A DNA stretch of 64,000 bases from NCBI GenBank assembly GCA_028752905.1, contig JAQNBH010000009.1, forward strand, positions 43,654,509 to 43,718,508, read 5' to 3'. The stretch comes from Cladorhizidae sp. MBARI D1340-BT2 (taxonomy: Eukaryota > Porifera > Demospongiae > Poecilosclerida > Cladorhizidae). A program made the translations under genes and the position numbers. Positions within the stretch are counted from its first letter, which is position 1; each line of letters starts with the position of its first letter. Positions 42,101 to 57,100 of the stretch are shown one piece after another. The notes beneath the pieces are model-generated. The model searched no databases. It saw nothing but the letters and a program-made list of their open reading frames with translations, and had not been told where the DNA came from.

Positions 42101-45100
42101 CTCACTATGAGAATGCGTGCATGAGCTCCTACTCTACACACCTCACATCTCTGGCTCACTATGAGAATGCATACATGAGCTCCTACTCTACACACCTCAC
42201 ATCTCTGGCTCACTATGAGAATGCATACATGAGCTCCTACTCTACACACCTCACATCTCTGGCTCACTATGAGAATGCATACATGAGCTCCTACTCTACA
42301 CACCTCACATCTCTGGCTCACTATGAGAATGCATACATGAGCTCCTACTCTACACACCTCACATCTCTGGCTCACTATGAGAATGCATACATGAGCTCTT
42401 ACTCTACACACACCTCACATCTCTGGCTCACTATGAGAATGCATACATGAGCTCTTACTCTACACACCTCACATCTCTGGCTCACTATGAGAATGCATAC
42501 ATGAGCTCCTACTCTACACACCTCACATCTCTGGCTCACTATGAGAATGCATACATGAGCTCCTACTCTACACACCTCACATCTCTGGCTCACTATGAGA
42601 ATGTGTACATGAGCTCCTACTCTACACACCTCACATCTCTGGCTCACTATGAGAATGCATACATGAGCTCCTACTCTACACACCTCACATCTCTGGCTCA
42701 CTATGAGAATGCATACATGAGCTCCTACTCTACACACCTCACATCTCTGGCTCACTATGAGAATGCATACATGAGCTCCTACTCTACACACCTCACATCT
42801 CTGGCTCACTATGAGAATGCGTGCATGAGCTCCTACTCTACACACCTCACATCTCTGGCTCACTATGAGAATGCATACATGAGCTCTTACTCTACACACC
42901 TCACATCTCTGGCTCACTATGAGAATGCATACATGAGCTCCTACTCTACACACCACACATCTCTGGCTCACTATGAGAATGCATACATGAGCTCCTACTC
43001 TACACACACCACACATCTCTGGCTCACTATGAGAATGCATACATGAGCTCCTACTCTACACACCTCACATCTCTGGCTCACTATGAGAATGCGTGCATGA
43101 GCTCCTACTCTACACACCTCACATCTCTGGCTCACTATGAGAATGCATACATGAGCTCCTACTCTGCACACACCCCACATGGCTCACTATGAGAATGCGT
43201 GCATGAGCTCCTACTCTACACACCTCACATCTCTGGCTCACTATGAGAATGCATACATGAGCTCCTACTCTACACACCTCACATCTCTGGCTCACTATGA
43301 GAATGCATACATGAGCTCCTACTCTACACACCTCACATCTCTGGCTCACTATGAGAATGTGTACATGAGCTCCTACTCTACACACCTCACATCTCTGGCT
43401 CACTCTATGAGAATGCATACATGAGCTCCTACTCTACACACCTCACATCTCTGGCTCACTATGAGAATGCATACATGAGCTCCTACTCTACACACCTCAC
43501 ATCTCTGGCTCACTATGAGAATGCATACATGAGCTCCTACTCTACACACCACACATCTCTGGCTCACTATGAGAATGCATACATGAGCTCCTACTCTACA
43601 CATACCTCACATCTCTGGCTCACTATGAGAATGCATACATGAGCTCCTACTCTACACACCTCACATCTCTGGCTCACTATGAGAATGCATACATGAGCTC
43701 CTACTCTACACACCTCACATCTCTGGCTCACTATGAGAATGCATACATGAGCTCCTACTCTACACATACCTCACATCTCTGGCTCACTATGAGAATGCAT
43801 ACATGAGCTCCTACTCTACACACCTCACATCTCTGGCTCACTATGAGAATGCATACATGAGCTCCTACTCTACACACCTCACATCTCTGGCTCACTATGA
43901 GAATGCATACATGAGCTCCTACTCTACACACCTCACATCTCTGGCTCACTGAGAATGTGTACATGAGCTCCTACTCTACACACACCTCACATCTCTGGCT
44001 CACTATGAGAATGCATACATGAGCTCCTACTCTACACACCTCACATCTCTGGCTCACTATGAGAATGCATACATGAGCTCCTACTCTACACACCTCACAT
44101 CTCTGGCTCACTATGAGAATGCATACATGAGCTCCTACTCTACACACCGCACATCTCTGGCTCACTATGAGAATGCATACATGAGCTCCTACTCTACACA
44201 CCACACATCTCTGGCTCACTATGAGAATGCGTGCATGAGCTCCTACTCTACACACCTCACATATCTGGCTCACTATGAGAATGCATACATGAGCTCCTAC
44301 TCTACACACCACACATCTCTGGCTCACTATGAGAATGCATACATGAGCTCCTACTCTACACACCTCACATCTCTGGCTCACTATGAGAATGTATACATGA
44401 GCTCCTACTCTACACACACCTCACATCTCTGGCTCACTATGAGAATGCATACATGAGCTCCTACTCTACACACCTCACATCTCTGGCTCACTATGAGAAT
44501 GTGTGCATGAGCTCCTACTCTACACACCACACATCTCTGGCTCACTATGAGAATGCATACATGAGCTCCTACTCTACACACCTCACATCTCTGGCTCACT
44601 ATGAGAATGTGTGCATGAGCTCCTACTCTACACACCTCACATCTCTGGCTCACTATGAGAATGCATACATGAGCTCCTACTCTACACACCTCACATCTCT
44701 GGCTCACTATGAGAATGCATGTATACATGAGCTCCTACTCTACACACCTCACATCTCTGGCTCACTATGAGAATGCATACATGAGCTCGCACCTCTTAGC
44801 TAATATCTCGCACACAGAGTTTATGTATTGCTCACTGCTTAGACTCTAGATGAACCATAAATTTGTTATACTCCCTGAAAGACATCATACTGGAAAAGTG
44901 CCGCTTCTCTCCCTTACCTAGTCGCTCGATGGCAGCAAGTCGGACGGAAGACTTCATGTTGAATACCTCCTTTATGTTGAACTTCTCCACGGCTATCTGG
45001 CTCACCACCTTCCAGAACTGGTTTCTCTCCATGGAGTCTCCTCTCACTTGGAAGAACTGCTCTTTCGTGATCTTCTCCGCATTTTCAAACACGTCACACT

Positions 45101-48100
45101 GCAGCATGTCCAGCAACCAAGGAATATTCTCATCATCAAAGAGACCTGAAGAGTGGAAATGTATCAAGACATCATGTGACATGCACACAGAGAGGCCTTG
45201 GCTATAAGTAGCCAATCAAGACGTGTTGAGCCCAAAGCATGTGACATGCACGCACACACACAGATCATGTGACATGCACACAGAGCATGTGACATACACA
45301 CAGAGCAGGTAACATGCACACACAGATCATGTGACATACACACAGATCATGTGACATACACACAGAGCAGGTAACATGCACACACAGATCATGTGACATA
45401 CACACAGATCATGTGACATACACACAGAGCAGGTAACATGCACACACACACAGATCATGTGACATACACACACACAGATCATGTGACATGCACACGCACA
45501 CACAGATCATGTGACATACACACAGAGCATGTGACATGCATACACAGAGCATGTGGCATACACACAGAGCATGTGACATGCACACAGAGGCCTTGGCTAA
45601 ACATCAGTGATAGAGAAGGGAGAGGCTGTTCTTTACGTCAAACTGCAGGAAAGTGGTAATCCTGACAAGGGAAGACTTAGAGGAGATGACCAGACAACAA
45701 AGAGTCCGAGCGCAAGTCAAGACTCCTTCAAAAACGAACAGGTTGTGTTACTTCAAACCGTGCAGAGTTGTGAGTAGGCATAAGCAAATACTCGGGTACA
45801 TAAATACCCTCGCATCATTGTGTGGTGTGCATGATCTGGAGTCCACAAACATGTTCATGTAGTTATTATTCTGGGCCATAACCCTCCCATAACCCTCTCA
45901 ACTTGAAGGTGTCATCACCCGCCCCTATGCCTAGTCGAGACTTGAAGGTGTCATCACCTACCCCTATGCCTAGTCGAGACTTGAAGGTGCCATCACCTGC
46001 CACTATGCCTAGTCGAGACTTGAAGGTGCCATCACCTGCCCCTATGCCTAGTCGAGACTTGAAGGTGCCATCACCTGCCCCTATGCCTAATCGAGACTTG
46101 AAGGTGCCATCACCTGCCCCTATGCCTAGTCGAGACTTGAAGGTGCCATCACCTACTAGTCGAGACTTGAAGGTGCCATCACCTGCCCCTATGCCTAGTC
46201 GAGACTTGAAGGTGCCATCATCTGCCCCTATGCCTAGTCGAGACTTGAAGGTGCCATCACCTGCCCCTATGCCTAGTCGAGACTTGAAGGTGCCATCACC
46301 TGCCCCTATGCCTAGTCGAGACTTGAAGGTGCCCATCACCTGCCCCTATGCCTAGTTGAGACTTGAAGGTGCCCATCATCTGCCTAGTCGAGACTTGAAG
46401 GTGCCATCATCTGCCCCTATGCCTAGTCGAGACTTGAAGGTGCCATCACCTGCCCCTATGCCTAGTCGAGACTTGAAGGTGCCATCACCTGCCCCTATGC
46501 CTAGTCGAGACTTGAAGGTGCCATCACCTGCCCCTATGCCTAGTCGAGACTTGAAGGTGCCATCACCTGACCCTATGCCTAGTCGAGACTTGAAGGTGCC
46601 CATCACCTGCCCCTATGCCTAGTCGAGACTTGAAGGTGTCATCACCCACCCCTATGCCTAGTCGGGACTTGAAGGTGCCATCACCTGCCCCTATGCCTAG
46701 TCGAGACTTGAAGGTGCCATCACCTGCCCCTATGCCTAGTCGAGACTTGAAGGTGCCCATCACCTGCCCCTATGCCTAGTCGAGACTTGAAGGTGTCATC
46801 ACCCACCCCTATGCCTAGTCGAGACTTGAAGGTGTCATCACCTGCCCCTATGCCTAGTCGAGACTTGAAGGTGTCATCACCTGCCCCTATGCCTAGTCGA
46901 GACTTGAAGGTGCCATCACCCGCCCCTATGCCTAGTCGAGACTTGAAGGTGCCATCACCTGCCCCTATGCCTAGTCGAGACTTGAAGGTGCCATCACCTG
47001 CCCCTACGCCTAGTCGAGACTTGAAGGTGTCATCACCTGGTCGAGACTTGAAGGTCTCATCACCTGCCCCTACGCCTAGTCGAGACTTGAAGGTGCCATC
47101 ACCTGCCCCTACACCTAGTCGAGACTTGAAAAGTAGTTGCTAAAAATAAAATGACTGTCTGACCTTGTCAACTGTACCAATCGATGTTTGCGACTGCGTG
47201 GTTTCCTACTTAGCCCCTCCCTAAACTCCCTAAACTTGCAGTAAAATGGTTACTTGTAGCTACTACTTGATCAACATCAGCTTCCATCTCCATGCCAACA
47301 GAATGCTGCATGCACTCCACTCTCATTCCATTCCTATGCCAACAGAATGCTGCATGCACTCCACTCTCATTCCATTCCTATGCCAACAGAATGCTGCATG
47401 CACTCCACTCTCACCAGCACGCTTGGTGGTGACCCGTCTCACTGACAGGAAAAGTACCAACTTTGGAGTTTGGTGTTGACGTTGGGGGCTGGAGTTAGCA
47501 AGATCAATAGTTTATGAACCCCTACCACCCATAGTATACGTAAAGATTGGCTGTTATGTGACCTGCCATTGGTAAGCGACTACCCTGCTGTCAGGTGCTG
47601 CTCTCTTTGTTGGCGGACAAGCACTTTGTTTGGCACCTGCATAATTTTACTTTGCGTATTGACAAGCATTCAGACCACGCCCATTATTTGGATTATGCGT
47701 GCACCAAACAAAGAGGGCCACTCGTTCGTGCGTGCGCAATTGCTGACACTTGGAAGAGCACTTCGAGAGAAAGGAGGTTTTCCGTTTCTAAAGGAGCTTT
47801 TCCGTTTCTAAAGGAGCTTTTCAATTTATAAAGGAGTTTTTCCGTTTCTAAAGGAGCTTTTCCATTTCTAAAGGGAGTTTTTCCGTTTCTAAAGGAGCTT
47901 TTCCGTTTCTAAAGGAGCTTTTCCATTTCTAAAGGAGCTTTTCCATTTCTAAAGGAGTTTTTCTGTTTCTAAAGGAGCTTTTCTGTTTCTAAAGGAGCTT
48001 TTCCGTTTCTATAGGAGCTTTTCTGTTTCTAAAGGAGCTTTTCTGTTTCTAAAGGAGCTTTCCCCATTTCTAAGGAGCTTTTCCATTTCTAGTTTCTACT

Positions 48101-51100
48101 CTGAAAGCTCTCGAGAAAATTCTCTAGGGGCACGTGGCCAAGGATGATCTCCAGCTCCTTCACACGTGGCCAAGGATGATCTCCAGCTCCTTCACATGTG
48201 GCCAAGGATGATCTCCAGCTCCTTCACACGTGGCCAAGGATGACCTTTCTCTAACAAAAAGTGACCAGACAGTTTTATGTGATTCCCTTGTACAAGACTT
48301 TGCAGGGTGTCCCACTGTAGCTGGCATTAGAGAGGCCATCGCTAGCTTCAGCTGCTTCTTCATCATTCTGAAGGTGCAACAATCGATACTTCATGAATTT
48401 AAACATGAGTTAGCCTTGTGGGTGCTTACCCTCTTTGTTAAACGCTCGTCATTGATAGGCGCTGGTTTTCTCACCAGTTTGTGCCATTTAGGTGGAGATG
48501 CCTAAATGGAGATGCTAACAACTAAAGTTTTACAGCACTCCCCGAACCAAGAAACGTCCGCATTGGTGTTCGGGGCATGGCATGTAAGATGTATTTGTTA
48601 GATAAAGGAAATATTTTGAGGGATTAGTATAATCTTCACGGGTGCGTGATACGGGAACCATTCTTGGGTTGGAATAGTGGAAGGCACACCTCAACACCTC
48701 AGAATATGTCCTTGTACTTGGGAGTGCTATGTTTATTTATTACTCACCAGACAAATTACTCACCAGACAACTGTGCTTCATAGTCATTCAAGAAACACTT
48801 TTGGAATTTAAACCATTGGACTTCTTCTTCGTTGAGGAAATTTCTGTCCCAGAAGTTCTCAATCTGGAGATCGTCCCCTCCGATGTCCCTGATAGTGGAC
48901 TGGGCCTTCAACTTTGTGTTCAATCGCCCTCCTCTTCTTGTGATCAAGGCAGAGCTGCCTGTGTCCAGGTCACCCGTGGAATCCTCGGTGCGAGATTTTT
49001 GAGACAACTGGTCCTGGATGAGCTGGATAAAGGTCTTGAGGTACATGTCCTGCTTTTCTTTGTCGTCAAAGACTGACCACTGGAGTTGGTTTAGTGTCAT
49101 CTTCCTGTGAGGTGACAGAGACACAGAAGACCAAGGTATGAGTGCACGGTTGTAGCACTGCATAAAAAGCTACTTGCTGCACTATCTGGAGTGAGGATGT
49201 GCCTCAAGTCACATGTCTAAGCCACCCAAGTCACATGTCTAAGCCACCCAAGTCACATGTCTAAGCCACCCAAGTCACATGTCTAAGCCACCCAAGTCAC
49301 ATGTCTAAGCCACCCAAGTCACATGTCTAAGCCACCCAAGTCACATGTCTAAGCCACCCAAGTCACATGCCTAAGCCACCCAAGTCACATGCCTAAACCC
49401 CGAAGTCACATGTCTAAGCCACCCAAGTCACATGTCTAATCCACCCAAGTCACATGTCTAAGTCACATGCCTAAGCCACCCAAGTCACATGCCTAAACCC
49501 CGAAGTCACATGTCTAAGTTGCATGTTTATGCACCCAAGTCACATGCCTATGCCACAAGTGACATGTCTAAGCCACCTGAGTCACATGCTTGTGCCACTG
49601 AAGTCACATGCCAAAGCCACCTGAGTCACATGCTTGTGCCACTGAAGTCACATGCCTGAGTCACATGCTTGTGCCACTGAAGTCACATGCCTAAGCCACC
49701 TGAGTCACATGCTTGTGCCACTGAAGTCACATGCCTAAGCCACCTGAGTCACATGCTTACGCCACTGAAGTCACATTCCTAAGCCACCTGAGTCACATGC
49801 TTGTGCCACTGAAGTCACATGCCAAAGCCACCTGAGTCACATGCTTGTGCCACTGAAGTCACATGCTTGTGCCACTGAAGTCACATGCCTGAGTCACATG
49901 CTTGTGCCACTGAAGTCACATGCCTAAGCCACCTGAGTCACATGCTTGTGCCACTGAAGTCACATGCCTAAGCCACCTGAGTCACATGCTTACGCCACTG
50001 AAGTCACATGCCTAAGCCACCTGAGTCACATGCTTGTGCCACTGAAGTCACATGCCTAAGCCACCTGAGTCACATGCTTGTGCCACTGCAGTCACATGCC
50101 TAAGCCACCTGAGTCACATGCTTGTGCCACTGAAGTCACATGCCAAAGCCACCTGAGTCACATGCTTGTGCCACTGAAGTCACATGCCAAAGCCACCTGA
50201 GTCACATGCTTGTGCCACTGAAGTCACATGCCTAAGCCACCTGAGTCACATGCTTGTGCCACTGAAGTCACATGCTTATGCCACCCAAGTCATACACTCA
50301 ACACACCCAAATCACGTCTACATTACTGGCCAATGGCAGAGAAGCACATGTCGTTACCATATTTGCCAGAGTGTAAGTCAATTCCCAAGTCAATTCCCTA
50401 AAAAGAGCACAACGTATCACATTGTACTTGAAGAAACACATAATGGAAGTCACAACTCCAGTTCAGCTCTCTTCTTTCACCAAGCTTGTGTCCAATTATC
50501 TCACTGACACTGAACTTCCTCCCAGTATGATGTAATTACTTTATTTAGAAGGTCATTGTAATTTTATGCCAACTTGAGAGTTCATCGAAATGTACCTGTT
50601 GTTCACAGGGAGCATGCAAATCCACCCCACCCCCCTCCAAACACACACACCCCATCCCCCCAATGCACGCAGGTACAATATGGCCATGGCTGCACCCCCA
50701 GAAGCTGGTGGTTGTAGCTGTAGCATAGGTATGGTTTAGAAAAATGGGCATTGCCCTGTGGAAAATTTTACGCACATATATATCAGTGTGCTCTCTCTTT
50801 ATGAACCCCCTCAATCTAGCCTAGTTACGGCACTATAGCTCCTCAAAATAAATTATTTGAAGCTAGTGACCAGTAGCCACATGTGTCGTTTACTGACAAG
50901 AACTTACGACATTTTTTTAATAAAGAGACTTCTGCAATCTTAATTAAATATTTAATTCGGTTAATGTGTTTGGAAATAAGCCATAGTAACAGTGCAGAAT
51001 GAAACTTTAGCATCTTTACTCTGACAGCTACTCACTTCTCTCTCCTCTACTGACTGTGCAGCCAGTTCTCTCTCCTCTACTGACTGTGCAGCCAGTTCTC

Positions 51101-54100
51101 ACTCCTCTACTGACTATGCAGCCAGTTCTCACTCCTCTACTGACTGTGCAGCCAGTTCCCACTCCTCTACTGACTGTGCAGCCAGTTCTCTCTCCTCTAC
51201 TGACTATGCAGCCAGTTCTCTCTCCTCTACTGACTGTGCAACCAGTTCTCACTCCTCTACTCACTATGCAGCCAGTTCTCACTCCTCTACTGACTGTGCA
51301 GCCAGTTCTCTCTCCTCTACTGACTATGCAGCCAGTTCTCTTTCCTCTACTGACTGTGCAACCAGTTCTCACCACTGACTGTGCAGTCAGTTCTCTCTCT
51401 CTACTGACTATGCAGCCAGTTCTCTCTCCTCTACTGACTGTGCAACCAGTTCTCACCACTGACTGTGCAGTCAGTTCTCTCTCTCTACTGACTATGCAGC
51501 CAGTTCTCTCTCCTCTACTGACTATGCAGCCAGTTCTCACTCCTCTACTGACTGTGCAGTCAGTTCTCTCTCCTCTACTGACTGTGCAACCAGTTCTCTC
51601 TCCTCTACTGACTATGCAGCCAGTTCTCTCTCCTCTACTGACTGTGCAGCCAGTTCTCTCTCCTCTACTGACTATGCAGCCAGTTCTCTCTCCTCTACTG
51701 ACTATGCAGCCAGTTCTCTCTCCTCTACTGACTATGCAGCCAGTTCTCTCTCCTCTACTGACTGTGCAACCAGTTCTCACCACTGACTGTGCAGTCAGTT
51801 CTCTCTCTCTACTGACTATGCAGCCAGTTCTCTCTCCTCTACTGACTATGCAGCCAGTTCTCACTCCTCTACTGACTGTGCAGTCAGTTCTCTCTCCTCT
51901 ACTGACTGTGCAACCAGTTCTCTCTCCTCTACTGACTATGCAGCCAGTTCTCTCTCCTCTACTGACTATGCAGCCAGTTCTCACTCCTCTACTGACTGTG
52001 CAGCCAGTTCTCTCTCCTCTACTGACTATGCAGCCAGTTCTCTCTCCTCTACTGACTATGCAGCCAGTTCTCTCTCCTCTACTGACTATGCAGCCAGTTC
52101 TCTCTCCTCTACTGACTGTGCAGCCAGTTCTCACTCCTCTACTGACTGTGCAGCCAGTTCTCTCTCCTCTACGTCCATAGATCACATTGGATAAAGATAC
52201 CACACCAGGTTGTGGCCGGATGACAACAGCTGGAGCACACCACATGTGGAGTTAGAGCCACACGTGTGCAGCAAACCTCTCCAGTGCAGACCATGAATAG
52301 CCTTCCCCCTTGCTTCAAGAATGACTATTTCTGTTCTCTACTCCATCACCTCATAACAGGCTGTCTAGCCCTCATAACAGGCTTGTCTAGGATGCCATTG
52401 CCTTGGGCAAGCAGCTGCACAAACCGACACACCTTTCCCACCTTGTGTGTGTGCAACACGAACATAATACCACACCCACATTCCCAATGGGGCATCAATG
52501 CACCACACACTAAGGAATGCCAGTCAACAAAAATCTAACACCCCCATGAAGAACATAGCCCCGAGCAAGTCCGGGAGACATGTTGATCCCAATCATAAAC
52601 TATGTACAAATGACTAACAAAAAAATTCTTACATTCCAACGATAAACTCCTTCAGAAGATTAGCCTTCGTTTCCTGGGCAACCACTAGGATTAGTTTGTT
52701 GGAGATGTAGGCCAGAGAGAGGAGGTCTTGACCAACATTGTTCAAGGCTGCTGCCTTACTGGCGACGTAGATAATACACTACGTGAAGTCAAAATGGTCA
52801 AGGAGAGAGAGAGCAGGTCAATGCATACACCATTATAGGTGCATCTCAAATCTACAACTCATCTTGAAAGTCTTTCAACGCATATAATTACTCTCACACA
52901 CACCACGCACACAGTAATCATTCTATAAGGACATCACACTTTTGTCATCTACCTTCGCATCGACGAGGAACTGCCCTGCGGTTTTGGCGGCTTCACTAGT
53001 TACGCTACTGCTGATGAACACTGATATTTCAACAGACTTCAACCCATCTACACAGCAAAACATGAATGAGAGTGTAGCAATTAGAGTGAGTGAATTATGG
53101 CAAGAACAGGGCCAGCCAAGGAACAGTTTTGGTTTTTCCCCAGTGGAGACAAGCCATTACATATTTCTGAAGAGCAAAAATACTTTATTTTATTTATTAT
53201 TTTTTTTTTTTAAAGGGAAATGAGAATTGCACCCAGTGCAGGTCTAGAATTTTTAAGAAGGGAGGTGGGGAAGTGGGAATGACACTAATTGGTATCTGAG
53301 GTACCACTAGAAAGGGGGGGGAAAAGATTTGAAGAGGACAGCTTGCTCAATTCTCTTCCACCTACACGGCTTTCTCAAGTGTCTCAAGACCTCACAATAT
53401 ATACACTTCACAAACAAACATGCCAGAAGCCACTCCCACTATTTCATCTACACTAGAGGATGTGCAGTTGGTGGCATCTGACACCTCTCGGAACATCTTG
53501 GGTAGGAAGTACACCTCCTACAACATCTTAATCAGGTAAGAATTGCACCTCATACAACATCTTAGGTAGGAATACACCACCTACAACATCCTAGGTAAGA
53601 ACTACACCACCTACAACATCTTGAGGAAGAACTACACCACCTACAACATCTTAGGTAAGAAAACACCACCTACAACATCTTAGGTAAGAATACACCATCT
53701 ACCACATCTTAGGTAAGAACTACACCACCTACAACATAGTATATTGACAATGATCAATCGCTCTTTAAACATTCACTACAGAACTGGTGTGCTCTATCTT
53801 AGGAGTCCCGTGATACTATACATCAATTAAATGTGTGTGGGTGTATAGATTAATAGTTGTGGTTAACCTACAGCTTCATGTGTTTATATAGTCTCAGCTA
53901 TACTACATCCCTCCCTTATCCGATGACTAGCCCATCAAGTCTTGAGCATGGCTATATTTCCTCGAGCAAACACCCGAGTCTTCCTGCTCCTGCGTGTAGA
54001 TCTTCTAAGTCCTTCGATCACTGGTGATGGTATCGTAACAGGATCGTGCTCTGTAGAAGATGGCTCAGGGGGGCCATCTATTTCTGGGAATTCACCTGGC

Positions 54101-57100
54101 TCAGGGGGGCCATCTATTTCTGGGAATTCACCTGGCTCTTCTTCAGCCGGCTCTTCCTCAGACTGGACTGGGTGCTCCTCAGCCAGTTCATAAGGCAGTT
54201 GATGAAACATCGCTGCATTCCCAGTTACGAGCGAACCACCCTTGTTCCTTGCTGTTGTCATAGAGCCTTTGCATCTTGTAACGACCAGTGGATGGGGGTT
54301 GAATGGTGTGGATAGTTTTCCTTTTTTACGTTGCTGCTCCAAGACTACGTCCCCTCCACTGATTGTGCTCTGTTGGGCTCTTGCTCGTCGATCAGCATAT
54401 GACTTCATCCCCTTCCTAGTCACTGCATCTCTGTCTTTTACTAGTTTCTTATCAGGGTACACTTTGCTTAACTCGGGCAGTTTCGTGTGAGGTTCCCTTC
54501 CGAACATCAACCTGTATGGTGTGAAGGTAGTTGTTACATGCGGCGAGCAGCGATATGCACAGAGCAACTGTTGCATCTAGGGGAGCCATGCAAGGCCCTT
54601 GATGTTGGAAGAGCTTTCATGAGGGGCTTGTTGAAGTTTTCTGCCTGTGCATCGGCCTGTGGCCATAGTGGTGTTACTCGGCGATGATGGACACCACACT
54701 TGTGCATTAAAGCTTTTCCAACTGTGCCCCATGAATGGTGGTCCATTTCTGTCTTGATGACCTCAGGGAATCCAAATAGACTGAATATTATTTTGTCGTC
54801 TACAGGAATGACCTTGTCCCCTGAGGTGCCCTTGACAACTTCCACCACCGGATATCGTGAAAACTCATCGACAATGACAAGCAGATACTCTCCAGTGGGT
54901 AGAGGTCCACAAAAATCCATGCTGATGTCCACACATGGTCCTCGAGGTAGTGGTGACATGGACAATGGTTCATTCATCCTATGCGCTGTATTAGCTTGAC
55001 AGGGAATGCATCGTCTCACAGCTTCCTCTGCAGCCGCATCTATACCGGGGAACCACACTTTGGAGCGAAGTAGAGCCTTGGTCTTGCAGATGGCCTGGTG
55101 TCCTTCGAGTGCCAACTCGACTGCCCGGTGTTGAAGGGTATGGGGAATGACCACTCTCTCTCAACACCAGGTCTCCACTCTCATTGACTGTCAAAGTGTC
55201 TTGCACTCTGCTGTACCCTCGCAGAGCCTCCTGATGTCATGCCGCTTGCTGTTGCGGGTCAAGTTGATGACTGCCTGCAGGGTGCTATCCCGTGCGGTTT
55301 CACGCTGGACTTCTTCAATTTTCATGGCCAGTGGGATGGCCGCCGCTTCTGCTATTGAGTTAACATAGCACTCTGCCATGCTCATCTCCTGGCTTTCCGG
55401 CCTGCTATGCTCTGAAGGATGCCGGGATAGGTAGTCTGCTGGGTTGCCTGCACCTGGTCGATACTTGACTGTCATTTTGTATGGTTGAAGACGCAGGCCC
55501 CAACGCTCTATCCTGATAGGTGGGCTAGGTTCCTGCCAGATAGTCTCTAGTGGCTTTTGGTCAGTAATGACAGTGAAATATGGTGCACCATTCACAAACC
55601 GATCGAAGTGCTCACATGCCCAAACCACCGTGAGGGCTTCCCTTTCTGTCTGGCTGTAATGTGCTTCAACACTTGACAATGCTCGGCTTGCATATGTTAC
55701 AACTCTCTGGTCCTGTATTAAGAGAGCTGCAAGGCCAACTGGACTGGCGTTAACTAGTATTTCAACTGATTTAGTTACATCGAAGTACGCATTTGTTGCT
55801 GATTCCGATAAACCTGTCTTCACAGCCTTGAAGGCTTCAACTTCCTTCTCCCCCCATCTCCAAACAGAGTGCTTCTTTGTGAGTGCCCGCAGTGGGTCTG
55901 TGATGGTTGCATAATTTGCGATGAACCTAGCACTGAATTGTGCCATACCAAGGAACGAACGAACGTCTGATGCACTTTTTGGCTCAGTCGCTGTGTGAAG
56001 GTCTGCTACTTTTTTTTGTCAGGAGATACTCCGTCACTTGAGAACACTACTCCATAGAACTCGATTTTGTTCTTCCTGAACTCGCACTTTTCCAGATTGA
56101 GGGTTATCCCTGCCTCCTGGAGTTTATGTGACACTTTCTCCAATGCTTGATCATGTGTGCATTGATCACTGCCAAAAATTGCTATGTCATCACTGATATT
56201 GATTGCTCCTGGAACATCCTGTATGAAACACTTCTGCAGCTGCATTGATGGCGCTTATATCTGTATAAGCCTATGTAGGTCGAGAATGTTGTTATGTAAC
56301 ACTTGAAGGGTGCAATACCAGTTGGTGGTATCCAGATCGGAGGTCAATTTTGCTAAACACTATAGCACCATTTAGTGCTGTGATGAGCTCATCTATGGTG
56401 GGGGTTACATGCCTCATGTGTAGAATGGCCTTGTTTGCCTCTCTCATGTCCACACATAGCCTAATCTCCTCTGGTTTCTTTGGTTTAGGAGGTGTGACAA
56501 TCCTCGATACCCACTCGGTTGGACAGGATGCCTTTTCAATGATGTCTGCTGCCTCCAGTTTGGCTATCTCCTTCGCAACCTTCTCCTGCTTGTGAAAAGG
56601 AACACGACTGTGTTTCTGGGGCAACTGATTGGTCAATGTGAAGTTTCACTTGTACCCCTTTTAGACAACCTATGCCCTTTCATAACTTAGGAAAGCGCCT
56701 AATAAGACCATCTCCATAGTCATCCGAGCATGTGATGTAGTAAACACCTACCCGCAGAATGCCCAACGACTCTGCAGCTGCTTTTCCTAACAGTGGAGTA
56801 GCCGTACCCTCCACGATTAAGACTTCTGTCTTGATTTCCTGTCCACCTTCTAGTGTGATGGTTGTCTTAGCCATTTGTCGTATAGGTATTGGTGGAGAGC
56901 TGTATGGATGAATTACACGCTGGCACGGTAATAGTGTAACACCCTGCTTGATAAGACGCTGTTTTATCTCAGTGTTGATTGTGTTGATCCAGAGTCGATC
57001 AACATTGTTACCCCTACACCATTTATTGACACGGTTACTGTTTCACCATTTGACATTGCATAGGCATATTCATCCTGAACATCATCATCTGATTTACTGG

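Noticed and set aside
41857..44770. Long ORFs of 18-residue repeats on both strands
   Set aside because: 54-bp array with a unit of 18 codons. Frames break at each 2-bp indel, and both strands are open equally.
45866..47143. PSRDLKVPSPAP repeat ORFs, reminiscent of a Pro-rich structural protein
   Set aside because: 39-bp intronic array open on both strands. Frame breaks at 1-bp insertions show no coding constraint.
51028..52245. 405-codon minus ORF (GERTGCIVSR repeats) and 374-codon plus ORF (LLTMQPVLSP repeats)
   Set aside because: Both read the same 30-bp array in opposite directions. A ten-codon unit without stops keeps the frame open by arithmetic. There is no start context, signal or non-repeat domain.
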